Assembly: GCA_033032175.1 (NCBI GenBank)
Contig: JAVKPJ010000048.1
Coordinates: forward strand, 34,272 to 98,271
Length of the DNA stretch: 64,000 bases
Source: Saturnia japonica
Taxonomy: Eukaryota; Arthropoda; Insecta; Lepidoptera; Saturniidae
Direction: 5' to 3'
The notes under the pieces are model-generated. The model saw only the letters and a program-made list of their open reading frames with translations, had not been told where the DNA came from and did not search any database. Position 1 is the first letter of the stretch. Each line of letters starts with the position of its first letter. Made by a program: the position numbers and the translations under genes. Shown piece after piece: positions 36,201 through 45,517 of this stretch.

Positions 36201-36441
36201 GACGCGCCGCCACGTATCCCTGGCCCTCCTTGATGTTAGCGTAGGGCGGGGAACCGGCGGCGGGTCGGGAAATGATGGCCACCGAGCCATCTCGATCTCC
36301 CGCCCAGTTATCTCGGGGCGGCACGAAGTATGGCTCGGCTATCACGGCGACGCTGATTGACCACTGTGCCATGCTTTGGACTAACAAGTCTTGTGCACTG
36401 GCACAATGGTTCAGATTCCCTTGGAGGAGACGGATAGCCAT
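33283..36441 (-). CDS. E11 ORF2: endonuclease-reverse transcriptase (alpha)
   Basis: 1052 aa from the ATG at 36441, which overlaps the ORF1 stop by one base (TAATG). Endonuclease AEPYFVPPRDNW, GDFNAKSTAWGS, SDHLYIQFEV; RT APGPDGLPGR, FRRGRSTIDA, SLDIANAF, CYADDTLVTSRA; finger CHHCGCEVDNAQHTLTAC. The usual VPQGSVLGP reads VPHGSVLGP: the glutamine, which is nearly invariant in reverse transcriptases, is histidine (one base, near 34529). This copy may therefore be defective although its frame is open. Basic RRTRRRRVR tail. Identical to E4 over a long tract upstream of about 34560. Confidence 0.94.
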   Translation of the reverse strand: MAIRLLQGNLNHCASAQDLLVQSMAQWSISVAVIAEPYFVPPRDNWAGDRDGSVAIISRPAAGSPPYANIKEGQGYVAARLGDIVVVGVYAPPRWSLADFEALLVELGTVVSGSHPHPVLVLGDFNAKSTAWGSPSTDNRGEALEEWAVTSGLLVLNRGSINTCVRPQGESIVDLSFGSPAIARRVRDWRVLEGVETLSDHLYIQFEVSAQTSGRPVPRALEEDSPRWALGRLDREVFVEAAIVQAWVMDGTPERPADVEDGAERLRAAVSHICDAAMPRVGRRPAKRQVYWWNAEIAQLRALCVAARRQYTRIRRRRRHSQVASPGEAELHEGYRAAKLTLRRAIERAKALAREEFLETLNRDPWGRPYRMVRGKFRQWAPPVTQSLQSEFLEEVVSALFPSREEFSPPHMAPSAAEPDVDRDDVPDVTREELRAAVKRLAAKNTAPGPDGLPGRAWVLAQEVLEPRLLGLLSVCLEQGRFPSKWKTGRLVLLQKPGRPADSPSAYRPIVLLDEVGKLFERVIANRLVGHLTHVGPDLAANQFGFRRGRSTIDAIAQVRSLAEEAIARGEVVIAVSLDIANAFNTLPWATIREALRFHGVPSYLRRIVGAYLSERYVVFPGRSGMCRRDVVSGVPHGSVLGPLLWNIGYDWVLRGALLRGLSVVCYADDTLVTSRAKSHREAAILVTAGVAHVVGRIRRLGLKVALQKSEALCFHGPRNAPPRGSQIIVGGVPISIQSNMKYLGLVLDSRWDFVEHFRQLTPRLMGAAAALARLLPNLGGPNSACRRLYMGIVRSMALYGAPVWAENLAARNIAALRKPQRAMAVRAARGYRTISFEAASLLAGSPPWDLEAEALASLYRWRGEALERGIRPAPREIEARRAELHQIIVMAEWDRRLEHPSAGVTTVEAVRPHLTAWVRRRHGTLTFRLTQVLSGHGCFGSYLCRIGREPTTGCHHCGCEVDNAQHTLTACPAWDSSRRELIAAIGPDLSLPTVVSSMVASESGWNSVASFCEDVMLAKEAAEREREQTSELPSRGRRTRRRRVRNDLLPP

Positions 36442-36443
36442 TA
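36439..36443 (-). promoter_or_regulatory. TAATG stop-start coupling site of E11
   Basis: ORF1 stop TAA and ORF2 start ATG share one A, the same pentamer shown to couple translation in Bombyx SART1. The other copies here keep short but different spacings. Confidence 0.85.
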
Positions 36444-38657
36444 ACTAGTTTGTTCCATCTCATCCGTCTGGACCGTCGTCGGCGCTTTAGGAACAGCCGA
36501 CGAGGTCAGGGGCTGTGTCGGGGCTTTTCCCCTCCTAACCCTCTTTGCTTTCTTTGACTTGGGTGTCGGCGAAACACACGCTCCGCCCCCCATCCGATGT
36601 CCCGTTGGTTTACCCGCTCGTGCGCAGACAGCACAGTGTGGGTTCGCTTTACAGTCTCCAGCTTTGTGACCAGGTTGACTACAGCGATAACATAGCTGAC
36701 TGTAGTCAACATCGCAGGGACAATTAAGCCCAACGTGGCCAACCTGGAAGCAGCGGAAACACCGTTGTGGGCGAGGCTGCAGGATCTTCACCCGCGCCGA
36801 CACCCATCCCACCAGTAACCGTCGGCCGTCACCAAGCTTCTTCGCTGTTGCTACTGGACAAGTCACTATGGCCGTTCCAGTCCCATCCGGTCCGGGACGC
36901 GGGTCATTACTTTTTATCAGTCCAGGTGGGCATTCTCCTGCAGAGGCGACGGCTGCGATTAGTTTCTCGGCCGTGACCGAGTCGTCCAGGCCTGAGATGC
37001 GCACGCTTGCACTCCTCACCGGCCTGGACACCTTAATGTACCCCTCTGGGAAGGACAGCCTTATTTTATTCGCCAAAGCATCAGCTTTATCATTGCTGTC
37101 AGCGCCAGGTACCTCCAATATAGCTGCTCCAGTCACCGCCCTCCTGTAATTCACACCCTCGATTCCGAGGCTTCCTAGGTCTACACTGTCCCAGGTTTTG
37201 GACAGCACCTCTTTGTACGTAAGACCACTCGTTGCCGCCTCCGACTGCAGCGTGATTACCACTGCAGTGGACTTTGAGGCACGAAGTCTACGAGTCTTTT
37301 TACTCTTCTTAGGAGGCGCTGCCTTAGGCTTTGCCTTCTTGGACCTTGACGCCTGTTTGCCCCCCTTGCCGACTAACACCCATTCCCCCTCAGAGGTCTT
37401 GGGAGCAGCCAGCTTCTCGCTGTAGGAGGAGGGACGAGAATTGGGTGCAGCTGAGATAGGTACTGCTTTCCCTACCTTCGAGCTGTTCTTCTTCACAGCC
37501 GCTTGCCGGGAGTCTGCCAGCCGTGAAGGCCGAGTTTCGGGAACTACCGGTTTCGACGAGAGCTGTGCAGCCTTTCTGTCCGCCGCTAAAGGAGGGCGAA
37601 GTCGTTGTTCCGGGAGGAGCCTATCCTCCAACGCCTCGAAGCGTGCACTCATTATATTGAGAATCTCCCTGAATTTCCCATCAATATCCGAAGTGTCGCT
37701 CCGAGGACGCTTTTGTTGCCTCTGAGGCAAAGGAGGAAACTCTTCCCTCGAAAGTCTTCTTGGAGGTGAAGAGGGTGGCGCGACAACGGAAGAGACGCTG
37801 GCTTCAGGCACTGGCTGGCGGACCTTCAAGAAGTCCGCTCTTAACTCCGCGAGCTCTTTGCGGAGCTCTGCCAGTTCTTCTGCCTGTCTTCTGTTTCTCT
37901 CCTCTACTCGCGTGTATGCAGCTTGGACCCTCTCCAACTCCTCGGTGGTGGTCCGATTGCTGAATTTTTCCACTGCGTCCTTAATGGAAGCAGCTGCATC
38001 CTTGAGGGCTTTTGTGAACGTGCCCTTGAGGTTCGTCGACTTTTGAGCGACCTTGAGGATCACCTCAACGTCACCCAGCACCCTGTCTGTTAAGTGGGAG
38101 GAGGGTTCCTCCTCCGGAGCAGTTGCGATATCTTTCACGGCCCTATTTTGCCGCGTCCGTGCTGCCACCTTCGCAATCTCCTCCTCGGCTGAGAGGCGGA
38201 TACCCTCTTCCTTTAGACGCAAGTATTCGGCCTTTTGTTTGGCTAGGCCTGCGTATTCACCTGTTGTAATGGGGCGACCCCTTCCTTTCTTTGGAACAGG
38301 AGTGGTACACCCTAATTCCACTGGCTGGGAATCGGACTCCGAGCCCGTATCTTCGGCCTCCACCCGGTCCAAGCTACCACCTTTCCTTTTTTCGCCCCTC
38401 TTTGTGTCCCAGAAGGCGCCAGAAGGAATGTCCTCGGTGGACTCCACTGTAATCATGGAAGCCTGACTGGATTCGCTGCAGACCGACACCCGGTCCAGCG
38501 ATAAGTCCCTCTCGATTATCACGACGGGATTCATCACCGCCGCTTCCACATCTAACGTACCTCCACTGCTGGAGGCACCCTCCACATTTTCCTTAAAACT
38601 AGAATTACAATTAGGGCTATATACAATATTTACAGTTTTTTTAGAAGTTTCGCTCAT
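36441..38657 (-). CDS. E11 ORF1: Gag-like RNA-binding protein (alpha)
   Basis: 738 aa from the ATG at 38657 (MSETSKKTVN; AAAAATGAG context); the frame is open 28 codons further into the leader hairpins. Contains NPVVIIERDLSLDRVSV, KKGRGRPITTGEY (AT-hook-like), NLKGTFTKALKDAAASI, a coiled coil (AEELAELRKELAELRADF), EEFPPLPQRQQ, the core TAVVITLQSEA, ASVRISGLDDSV, knuckles CFRCFQVGHVGLNC and CYRCSQPGHKAGDC, then CAVCARAGKPTGH, and a KKAKRVRRGK tail. Clearly related to E4 ORF1 but diverged along its length, while ORF2 just downstream is nearly identical to E4. Confidence 0.93.
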   Translation of the reverse strand: MSETSKKTVNIVYSPNCNSSFKENVEGASSSGGTLDVEAAVMNPVVIIERDLSLDRVSVCSESSQASMITVESTEDIPSGAFWDTKRGEKRKGGSLDRVEAEDTGSESDSQPVELGCTTPVPKKGRGRPITTGEYAGLAKQKAEYLRLKEEGIRLSAEEEIAKVAARTRQNRAVKDIATAPEEEPSSHLTDRVLGDVEVILKVAQKSTNLKGTFTKALKDAAASIKDAVEKFSNRTTTEELERVQAAYTRVEERNRRQAEELAELRKELAELRADFLKVRQPVPEASVSSVVAPPSSPPRRLSREEFPPLPQRQQKRPRSDTSDIDGKFREILNIMSARFEALEDRLLPEQRLRPPLAADRKAAQLSSKPVVPETRPSRLADSRQAAVKKNSSKVGKAVPISAAPNSRPSSYSEKLAAPKTSEGEWVLVGKGGKQASRSKKAKPKAAPPKKSKKTRRLRASKSTAVVITLQSEAATSGLTYKEVLSKTWDSVDLGSLGIEGVNYRRAVTGAAILEVPGADSNDKADALANKIRLSFPEGYIKVSRPVRSASVRISGLDDSVTAEKLIAAVASAGECPPGLIKSNDPRPGPDGTGTAIVTCPVATAKKLGDGRRLLVGWVSARVKILQPRPQRCFRCFQVGHVGLNCPCDVDYSQLCYRCSQPGHKAGDCKANPHCAVCARAGKPTGHRMGGGACVSPTPKSKKAKRVRRGKAPTQPLTSSAVPKAPTTVQTDEMEQTS

Positions 38658-39081
38658 TTTTGTTCCCACGATTGTGGGGGAAGTAACGATCCACCCAGGC
38701 AGTGCCCCCTGTACCTGGGTAAGCCTAGCGTAACCCGTCAAGAGAGTCGGCCGGTTCTATGACGGGGGTCGCACTAGAGACTGAACATCCCATCAGCCAT
38801 GCATCCTCTCGCGGTGCGCCGCCGCTTAGGATTTGGGGTAATTTTTTATAGAGGTTGTCTTCCTCGCGGTCCGGGCGGTAAAGCCAAGACCCTCGGTCCC
38901 ATACAAAGCCGCGAAACGTGACCACGACACTCCGATGGGATTACGAGATCGACGGTGGCAAGCCGGACAACGTGTCCAACCTGTCCGCCCGACGGCAGTG
39001 TGAGCGCACGCCGAGCCCGCCAACAAGCCATGTCCTTCGTCAGCTCTGAGGAGCAGAGAGTAGAGAAACGAGGCCCCCCCT

Positions 39082-39159
39082 GTCAGGTATTAGCCGTCGG
39101 CCGTGAAGCGGCCGCCGTTGCCCGGGATGCACCACGCGGAGGTTCCTGACTCGCACCCC
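39082..39159 (-). ncRNA. HDV-like self-cleaving ribozyme at the 5' end of E11
   Basis: Matches the E9 ribozyme: P1 GGGGTGC/GCATCCC, P2 GTCAGG/CCTGAC, P4 GGCCG/CGGCC, GGCTAAT. Confidence 0.87.
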
Positions 39160-39173
39160 AACCTAACCTAACC
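39160..39173 (-). repeat. Telomere repeats between E11 and E12
   Basis: AACCTAACCTAACC. Confidence 0.96.
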
Positions 39174-39423
39174 TTTTTTTAAACCCCATGGCCGCATCGG
39201 CGCGTATGTGGGCAGGGTCGCGGGAAAGGCGGTAAGCAAACGACCGCTACCCTGCTCACGCGCTTGAGTCTCTGTGATGTTATAAATCAGAGACCTCACC
39301 TCTGGGAGAGCTTGCTCTCTCCCATGCTTCCACCAGAAGCAGCGGCTTCCCGTGCTCCTCCATCACGGGACCTCCACTATGTGGCAACAGACGCCCCCGC
39401 GTCTACTGCCTGGAGGCTTGTTA

Positions 39424-42400
39424 CTATGGAGGCAAGGTGTGGAATTGCCCCCTACCTCTTCTCCCTCTACGTCCGGTTCTTCCACGACGAATTTCAGGAG
39501 CTCCGACTGCCCTTTCCCTCTCTCGCTCAGCTTCCTCCTTCTGCGAGAGGACGCTCTCACAAAAGGAGGAAACCGCATTCCACGACAGCTCCTCACTTAC
39601 CATGGAACGAACTACAGCAGGTAGAGAGAGATCATTGCCTATCGTGCTAACGAGATCAGAGCGCTCAGCAGACCACGCTGGGCATACCTCAAGGGTATGC
39701 TGTGCTGTATCCCTTTCAGAGTCACAATGATGACACTTAGATGTTGGCTCTCTACCAGCTATCCGGCACAGATACTCACCAAAACAACCATGGCCAGTAA
39801 GCACCTGCACCAAACGAAAGGTGAGTGTACCGTGACTACGGTCCAACCAATCCCCAAATACAGGGCGAATCGCCTCAACACTTCTGAGGCCAGCGCTGGG
39901 TGAGGCCAAGGTCACCTCCCACCTACGCAACATGACTCGATGCAAATACATTTTCTGCCTTTCCTTCTCCCTTGGAGCAATGGTTCCTCCTCGAGCAAGT
40001 TTCTCAGTGCCCCATTTGTATAACTCAGCATAGGAATGAGCCAACAATCCCCACGGTACAGAGCTCGACAGCAGGCACGCCGCCTCGTACGAAATCGTAC
40101 GGTAACCACGGATAACCCTGATCGCCATCAAACGTTGTAGCCTACGAAGGGTGGCAAGACCCGATGGTGCCAAAGTCTCGTGCCAAACTGGAGCCCCATA
40201 CAAGGACATGGATCGTACCACACCCATGTACAAAGAGCGGCAACTAGTACTGGCGCCCCCCAGATTAGGCAGGAGGCTAGACAATGCAGCGGCACAACGC
40301 ATAGCCCTGGGAGCCAAACCCTGAAAATGTCCATCAAACCTCCAGTGACTATCCAAGACTAGACCCAGGTATTTCAGTGAGGAGCCAACATTAATGCGGA
40401 CTCCACCTACAACCAAATGTGTACCGGGAGGTGGAGCTCTACGAGGGCCATGGAAGCAAATTGCTTCTGTCTTATTTAGGGCCACCTCGAGACCAAGCAT
40501 CCGTATCCTATCAACCACCTGGGCCACAGATACCGTGGCCAACATAACGGCATCCCGGATTGTATCGCCACGCGCCGTCACAAGCGTGTCATCAGCATAG
40601 CAAGTCACAGAGGCGCCCGGCAAGAGCGCACCCTGCAGCACCCAATCATAGCCGATGTTCCACAGGAGTGGACCAAGAACAGACCCCTGTGGAACACCGC
40701 ACGTGATTTCTCTGTGGTAGGAGCACGCATCCTGCCCAACGCATGTGACCCGCCTACCCTCCAGATAGGATCCTATCAAGCGGCACAGATAAAAAGGCAC
40801 CCCATGGTATCTCAACGCTTCTCTAATACATTCCCAGGGGAGGCTGTTGAAAGCATTGGCTATGTCTAATGACACAGCCAATAGCACAGCACCCTGGGAA
40901 ACTGCGACATCTGAGAGAGCCCTAACGCGAAGGATCGCGTCGATCGTAGAACGACGCTCACGGAAACCGAACTGCATCGCTGAGAGGTCAGGTCCTATTC
41001 TGGTTAGATGACGGACCAGGCGCTGCGCAATTATCCGTTCAAAGATTTTACCCACCTCATTGAGCAACACTATCGGACGATACGCGGAAGGTGAATCAGC
41101 ATTGCGTCCTTGCTTCCGCAATAAAACTAAGCGGCCCACCTTCCACAGCAGAGGGAACTGCCCCAGCTCCAGGCAGGCACTGAAAAGACGCCTAAGCCTA
41201 ACCCCCAGAGCCTCCATAGCCAGAATCCAGGCACGACCTGGAACTCCGTCTGGCCCCGGAGCTGCGCATTTCATTTGGAGCCGTCTCACGGCCAAGCCTA
41301 ATTCTGCCTCAGTGACAGGAGGTACCTCATCACCTACAACTTGTGCTGATACAGTGGCTGGTGCCACAAAGGGAGGCGAGAAACCTACTCTCCTCGGGAA
41401 CAACGTAGACATTACGTCCTCAAGCATTCGCGGTGCGATACTCATCGTGATCGGTGGAGCCCATGGGCGCAAGTATCCCATAACCATCCTATAAGGTCGC
41501 CCCCATGGATCACCATCTAAAGTCTGCAACAGTTCTTCTCGTGCTCTGTCTTTAGCAAGCCTAATTGCCAGCTGCAATGCCTTCTTAGCATCCCTATAAT
41601 TATTATACAGCTGCGCCTCGAAAGTTGGATCCCGTCCCCGGCGCAACCTTCGATGCCGGGCATACCTGCGCCTCGCAGCCACGCAAGATGCACGCAAACA
41701 CGCAATGTCACGAGACCACCAATAAACCCGCTGCTTGTGCGGCCGGGATAAGACTCTAGGCATGGCGGCATCACAAATACGTACCATGGAATCCTGAAAC
41801 CAACCCGCTTCTCTGTCGATGTTTATAGGTCCGTCTGGAATTGACGACCAGGACGCAACAATCGAGGCCTCCACCAAGAGGTCCTCATTAAGGCGCTTTA
41901 AGGCCCACTTTGGGGCCGCAGTCAAATCTGGATTTGGAGATGAAGCTAAGTGTAAGGGATAAATATCGAACCTAATATAAAGGTGGTCTGAAAAAGATTC
42001 AGCCTCCTCGACGACTCTCCAACCCCTGATACGTCTTGCGACAGCAGAAGACGCAAACGTGATGTCCACAATAGAACCCCCCTGCTGCCGCACACAAGTG
42101 TTCACCAATCCCCTGTTAATAACAGAAAGACCAGTTATCACAGCCCAATCCTGTAAAACCCTGCCCCGCGCATCAGTGACAAGAGATCCCCACGCCGACG
42201 ACTTAGCATTGAAATCCCCTGCCACCAAAACAGGACAGGGTAACGTACGACCTATAAAGTCTCCCAGATCGTCCAAACAGGCCTCGAACTGCACAAGGTT
42301 CCTATTAGGAGACAAATATACACCAACTACCATTATTTCCCCCCATTGAACTGCGATATATCCAGAGCCTCTCCTTTTTACCACGAGGGTTGGATTCCCC

Positions 42401-42588
42401 TCTGACATTGAGGTAACTATAGCCACCGACCCCGTAAGATCACCTGCCCAGTTATTTCTAGGAGGGACAAAATACGGTTCGGCTACAACCGCCACTCTGA
42501 TCGACCACTCGGCCATGGCCTGCATCAAGAGATCCTGAGCCACGACCGAGTGATTGATATTCACCTGCAGGAATTTATTAGCTATCAT
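39424..42588 (-). CDS. E12 ORF2: endonuclease-reverse transcriptase (beta)
   Basis: 1054 aa from the ATG at 42588 (MIANKFLQVNINH), five bases after the ORF1 TAG (TAGTTAAAATG). Endonuclease AEPYFVPPRNNW, GDFNAKSSAWGS, SDHLYIRFDI; RT APGPDGVPGR, SLDIANAF, VPQGSVLGP, CYADDTLVTARG; finger CHHCDSERDTAQHTLEVC; basic RTGRRGRRGRG tail. The motif FREGRST of related copies is FRERRST here (Gly to Arg). Otherwise all hallmark residues are kept. No RNase H. Confidence 0.94.
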   Translation of the reverse strand: MIANKFLQVNINHSVVAQDLLMQAMAEWSIRVAVVAEPYFVPPRNNWAGDLTGSVAIVTSMSEGNPTLVVKRRGSGYIAVQWGEIMVVGVYLSPNRNLVQFEACLDDLGDFIGRTLPCPVLVAGDFNAKSSAWGSLVTDARGRVLQDWAVITGLSVINRGLVNTCVRQQGGSIVDITFASSAVARRIRGWRVVEEAESFSDHLYIRFDIYPLHLASSPNPDLTAAPKWALKRLNEDLLVEASIVASWSSIPDGPINIDREAGWFQDSMVRICDAAMPRVLSRPHKQRVYWWSRDIACLRASCVAARRRYARHRRLRRGRDPTFEAQLYNNYRDAKKALQLAIRLAKDRAREELLQTLDGDPWGRPYRMVMGYLRPWAPPITMSIAPRMLEDVMSTLFPRRVGFSPPFVAPATVSAQVVGDEVPPVTEAELGLAVRRLQMKCAAPGPDGVPGRAWILAMEALGVRLRRLFSACLELGQFPLLWKVGRLVLLRKQGRNADSPSAYRPIVLLNEVGKIFERIIAQRLVRHLTRIGPDLSAMQFGFRERRSTIDAILRVRALSDVAVSQGAVLLAVSLDIANAFNSLPWECIREALRYHGVPFYLCRLIGSYLEGRRVTCVGQDACSYHREITCGVPQGSVLGPLLWNIGYDWVLQGALLPGASVTCYADDTLVTARGDTIRDAVMLATVSVAQVVDRIRMLGLEVALNKTEAICFHGPRRAPPPGTHLVVGGVRINVGSSLKYLGLVLDSHWRFDGHFQGLAPRAMRCAAALSSLLPNLGGASTSCRSLYMGVVRSMSLYGAPVWHETLAPSGLATLRRLQRLMAIRVIRGYRTISYEAACLLSSSVPWGLLAHSYAELYKWGTEKLARGGTIAPREKERQKMYLHRVMLRRWEVTLASPSAGLRSVEAIRPVFGDWLDRSHGTLTFRLVQVLTGHGCFGEYLCRIAGREPTSKCHHCDSERDTAQHTLEVCPAWSAERSDLVSTIGNDLSLPAVVRSMVSEELSWNAVSSFCESVLSQKEEAERERERAVGAPEIRRGRTGRRGRRGRGQFHTLPP

Positions 42589-42593
42589 TTTAA

Positions 42594-44645
42594 CTATTGG
42601 GTATCCAAATCCCGCTCATCCTCAGGCCCTGAATAGAGACCGGGTACCGATTTAGCCCCTTTACTGCCTTTCCTTGATGATGATACACAGGCGCCACTCC
42701 CTAGCACGTGGTTCGCTGGCCTATTTGCATCTTCGCATAGAGAGCAGTGTGGTGCAGCTAAACACTCTGCAACTTTGTGGTCTCCCTTCCCGCAACGGAA
42801 ACATTGACCGCTGCGGTCCACATCCGCCTTACAATGCTGTCGGATATGCCCTATTTCCCGGCAACGAAAACACCTCGCCTGCCTGGGCTGCAGCAACCTC
42901 ACCTGTGCCGCTACCCAGCCAAGTAGTAGCCTACGCTCTTGCGCCACCTTCCTAGCTGCTAACACTGGACAGCGCACCCATATAGTTAAAGTCCCGTAAG
43001 GAGCACGACGCACTTCCCCGACCTTAACTTGACTGACAAGACACTTCCCCTTGGTTGCCACAGCAGTTGCGACCTCCTCAGCGGTCACAGCATCGTCTAA
43101 ACCCGAGATGCGCAATTCAGCGCATTTAGAAGGTCTGGACACCTCAACCGCTCCCGCACCGAGCGTTTCGGAAAATATAGCCCTCAACTCCTCAGCCAAG
43201 CGATCGGCCTTATCCGAACTGGTGATGCCAGGCACCTCCAACTTCCGGGCACCAGTAGCCGTTTCTTTAAACTTGAGAAAGGGAATATCAAATTTGGCCA
43301 CATCCACTTTACCTTTAGCCACTGATACCATCTTCAAGTAATCGACCCCATTCTCTATTGCCCGCGGCTGAAGTGTCATCACGACAGCTGAAGTCCGCGG
43401 CACAACTAGTTTAGCGGGAGTCATCCTTGACGACGGCACCCTCGCAATCGCCACACGTTTTTTGGCGCCACGCTTTACCACCGTTGACCAGCCTTCCCCC
43501 ACCACTGTATTCACCAGGGAAGGAACAAATCCCTCCTCCGTTAATGGCTCCAGCGTGGTAGGAATATTTTGTGAAGCGGATTCTGCCACTGCCCGTGCTG
43601 CCAGAGACTTTCTCCTCTTTCTCTTGTTTCTCCTGGCAGGAGAAACAGAGCCTTCAACGTTGGAAGTATGTACAATAGGTTCCTCGAGCGAAGATTGGCC
43701 TACCTGATCAGCAACCACTGATGAGCCTATTATCCTCCTCTCCAGAGATTCAAAGTAAGCCTTCATTTGGCCTCCTATTTCAGATTTTATACTGTCCAAC
43801 GCCTCATTAAGAGTGCTTTTAGTCACTACATCAGGTAGGGTGCAGCTCGTTGCAGGTAGAGGAGCAACCCCCTCAATGCGCCTATCCCTACAAAGACTTT
43901 CCTTCAGCTCGACTAATTCTTTACGAAGTAGGTCTATCTCCACCCCCTGCTTTACCTCGTTTTCCTTCAGCCTGTCATATGACTCCTGGAGTCGTATTAC
44001 CTCTTCCGATGACGATCTGCTGGCCAACACGAAAGCCTTATCCGCAATAGAGGAGGCTGCTTCTTTGAGGGCACGCTGGAACGTGCCCTTCAAATTCTTC
44101 GATTTTTCCGCGACTTTCAGAACAACTTCAACATCGTCAAGAATACCCTTCTTAATATCCGCCACAAGCAGCTCATCCGTCTTTGGAGGGTTATTCCTCA
44201 TCACAGCACGATCTACTCTTACACGCGATGCTATATCCGCCACTTCTTCCTCCGCCCTAAGACGAAGTTCCTCCTCTCTGAGTCGGTTAAGGTCCATCTT
44301 GGCTTTTGCCAGGCCTTTATAATACCCCGTTGTTGGCGGGCGACCCCTACCTTTCTTGGAAACAGGGGTACACGTAGAATACTGACCACCATCTTGAAGT
44401 TCCGAATCCGAAGATGAAGATGAGTCTGTAGCCAAACATACTCTGCTCTTATGACCGCGAATGGTCGCAACAGGAATATCACTGCCCTCACTGGCAGTAG
44501 CCATACCAAATGCGCTACAGTCTGAACGCACCAAATCGCTCTCCAAGCCCACAGTTGTAGTGGCACCACCCTCAGTACCAAGGACATCTTCCTCCTCAAT
44601 CAATTTAACTTTTTTAGATTTTGTTTTTGTTTTTGAACTCTTCAT
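42594..44645 (-). CDS. E12 ORF1: Gag-like RNA-binding protein (beta)
   Basis: 683 aa from the ATG at 44645 (MKSSKTKTKSKK). Basic start, serine-rich acidic stretch, KKGRGRPPTTGYY (AT-hook-like), NLKGTFQRALKEAASSI, coiled coil (GVEIDLLRKELVELKESL), a basic RRNKRKRRKS patch, core SAVVMTLQPRA, AELRISGLDDAV, knuckles CFRCREIGHIRQHC and CFRCGKGDHKVAEC, then CSLCEDANRPANH. Shorter than E9 ORF1 and quite diverged from it, closer to E13 in its C-terminal half. Ends in TAG. Confidence 0.92.
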   Translation of the reverse strand: MKSSKTKTKSKKVKLIEEEDVLGTEGGATTTVGLESDLVRSDCSAFGMATASEGSDIPVATIRGHKSRVCLATDSSSSSDSELQDGGQYSTCTPVSKKGRGRPPTTGYYKGLAKAKMDLNRLREEELRLRAEEEVADIASRVRVDRAVMRNNPPKTDELLVADIKKGILDDVEVVLKVAEKSKNLKGTFQRALKEAASSIADKAFVLASRSSSEEVIRLQESYDRLKENEVKQGVEIDLLRKELVELKESLCRDRRIEGVAPLPATSCTLPDVVTKSTLNEALDSIKSEIGGQMKAYFESLERRIIGSSVVADQVGQSSLEEPIVHTSNVEGSVSPARRNKRKRRKSLAARAVAESASQNIPTTLEPLTEEGFVPSLVNTVVGEGWSTVVKRGAKKRVAIARVPSSRMTPAKLVVPRTSAVVMTLQPRAIENGVDYLKMVSVAKGKVDVAKFDIPFLKFKETATGARKLEVPGITSSDKADRLAEELRAIFSETLGAGAVEVSRPSKCAELRISGLDDAVTAEEVATAVATKGKCLVSQVKVGEVRRAPYGTLTIWVRCPVLAARKVAQERRLLLGWVAAQVRLLQPRQARCFRCREIGHIRQHCKADVDRSGQCFRCGKGDHKVAECLAAPHCSLCEDANRPANHVLGSGACVSSSRKGSKGAKSVPGLYSGPEDERDLDTQ

Positions 44646-45068
44646 TTCTGATCCCACGAGAATGGGGGAAGTAAACGGTCCACCCAGGCAGTGCCCCCTG
44701 TGCCTGGGTAAGCCTAGCGTAACCCGTCAGAGAGTCGGCCGGTTCCCTGACGGGGGTCGCACTCGTGACTGGTCTCCCACCAGCCACGCATCCCCTCGTG
44801 GTGCGCCGCCACTTGGGATTAGGGTAATTTTTTATAGAGGTTTTCTTCCTCGCGGTCCGGGCGGTGAAGCCAAGACCCTCGGTCCCATTCGAAGCCGCGA
44901 GACGTGACCACGACACTCCGAAATGGGATTACGAAATCGACGACGACAAGCCGGACAAGGTGCCAAACCTGCCCGCCCGACGGCAGTGTAAGTGCACGCC
45001 GAACCCGCCAACACACCACGTTCTTCGATACCTCTGACTAACAGAGCGACGGTAAACGTAGCCCCCCC

Positions 45069-45146
45069 GTCAGGTATTAGCCGTCGGCCGTGAAGCGACC
45101 GCCGTTGCCCGGGATGCACCACGCGGAGGTTCCTGACTCGCACCCC
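45069..45146 (-). ncRNA. HDV-like self-cleaving ribozyme at the 5' end of E12
   Basis: As in E9, with P4 GGTCG-CTTCA-CGGCC, where one pair has become G-U on the sense RNA but is kept. Confidence 0.86.
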
Positions 45147-45170
45147 AACCTAACCTAACCTAACCTAACC
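45147..45170 (-). repeat. Telomere repeats between E12 and E13
   Basis: 24 bases, nearly five perfect units. Confidence 0.97.
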
Positions 45171-45189
45171 TTTTTTTTTTTTTTTTTTA

Positions 45190-45277
45190 CATGGGGAAAT
45201 CCTACATTGGATACACCTCCCGCCGTCGGGGGACAGCGAGAGGGTTATGCCGGACTCCTACCGGCTAAAACCCCATG
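45190..45277 (-). other. 3'-terminal RNA fold of E13
   Basis: CATGGGG/CCCCATG and GCCGG-ACTCCTA-CCGGC. Confidence 0.8.
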
Positions 45278-45517
45278 GCCGCATCAGCGCGTATGTGAAA
45301 CAGGGTCGCGGGAAAGGCGGTAAGCAAACGACCGCTACCCTGTTCACGCGCTCGGGTCACCCGCAGGTGGTGAAAGCAGGGACCCTCATCTTGTGGAGAG
45401 ACTGATTCTCTCTCAGGCTTCCTATATATGAAGCAGCGGCTTCCCGTGCTTCTACGTCACGGTTCTCCTCTTCAAGGCAACAGACACCCCCGTGTCCATT
45501 GCCAGGAGATCTAATCA

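Larger units (their letters stand above)
32937..39159 (-). mobile_element. E11: full-length alpha SART-like retrotransposon
   Basis: Poly(T) 32937-32956, alpha 3' UTR (32957-33282) with a perfect hairpin GCGCATC/GATGCGC around 33195-33212, ORF2, ORF1, E4-type leader (38658-39081) and ribozyme. Both frames are open. Its ORF2 N-terminal two thirds match E4 almost base for base, but ORF1 and the ORF2 C-terminus belong to another alpha subtype. Confidence 0.93.
39174..45146 (-). mobile_element. E12: beta SART-like retrotransposon with a shortened 3' end
   Basis: Only seven T (39174-39180), followed at once by AAACCCCATGG, which in E9 is the inner arm of the 3' closing stem. The outer arm, middle and small hairpins (about 80 bases) are missing, yet the telomere repeat and a short poly(A) are in place. 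The rest is complete: 3' UTR (39181-39423), ORF2, ORF1, E4-type leader (44646-45068), ribozyme. Either the RNA was polyadenylated early or priming was internal. Confidence 0.92.
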
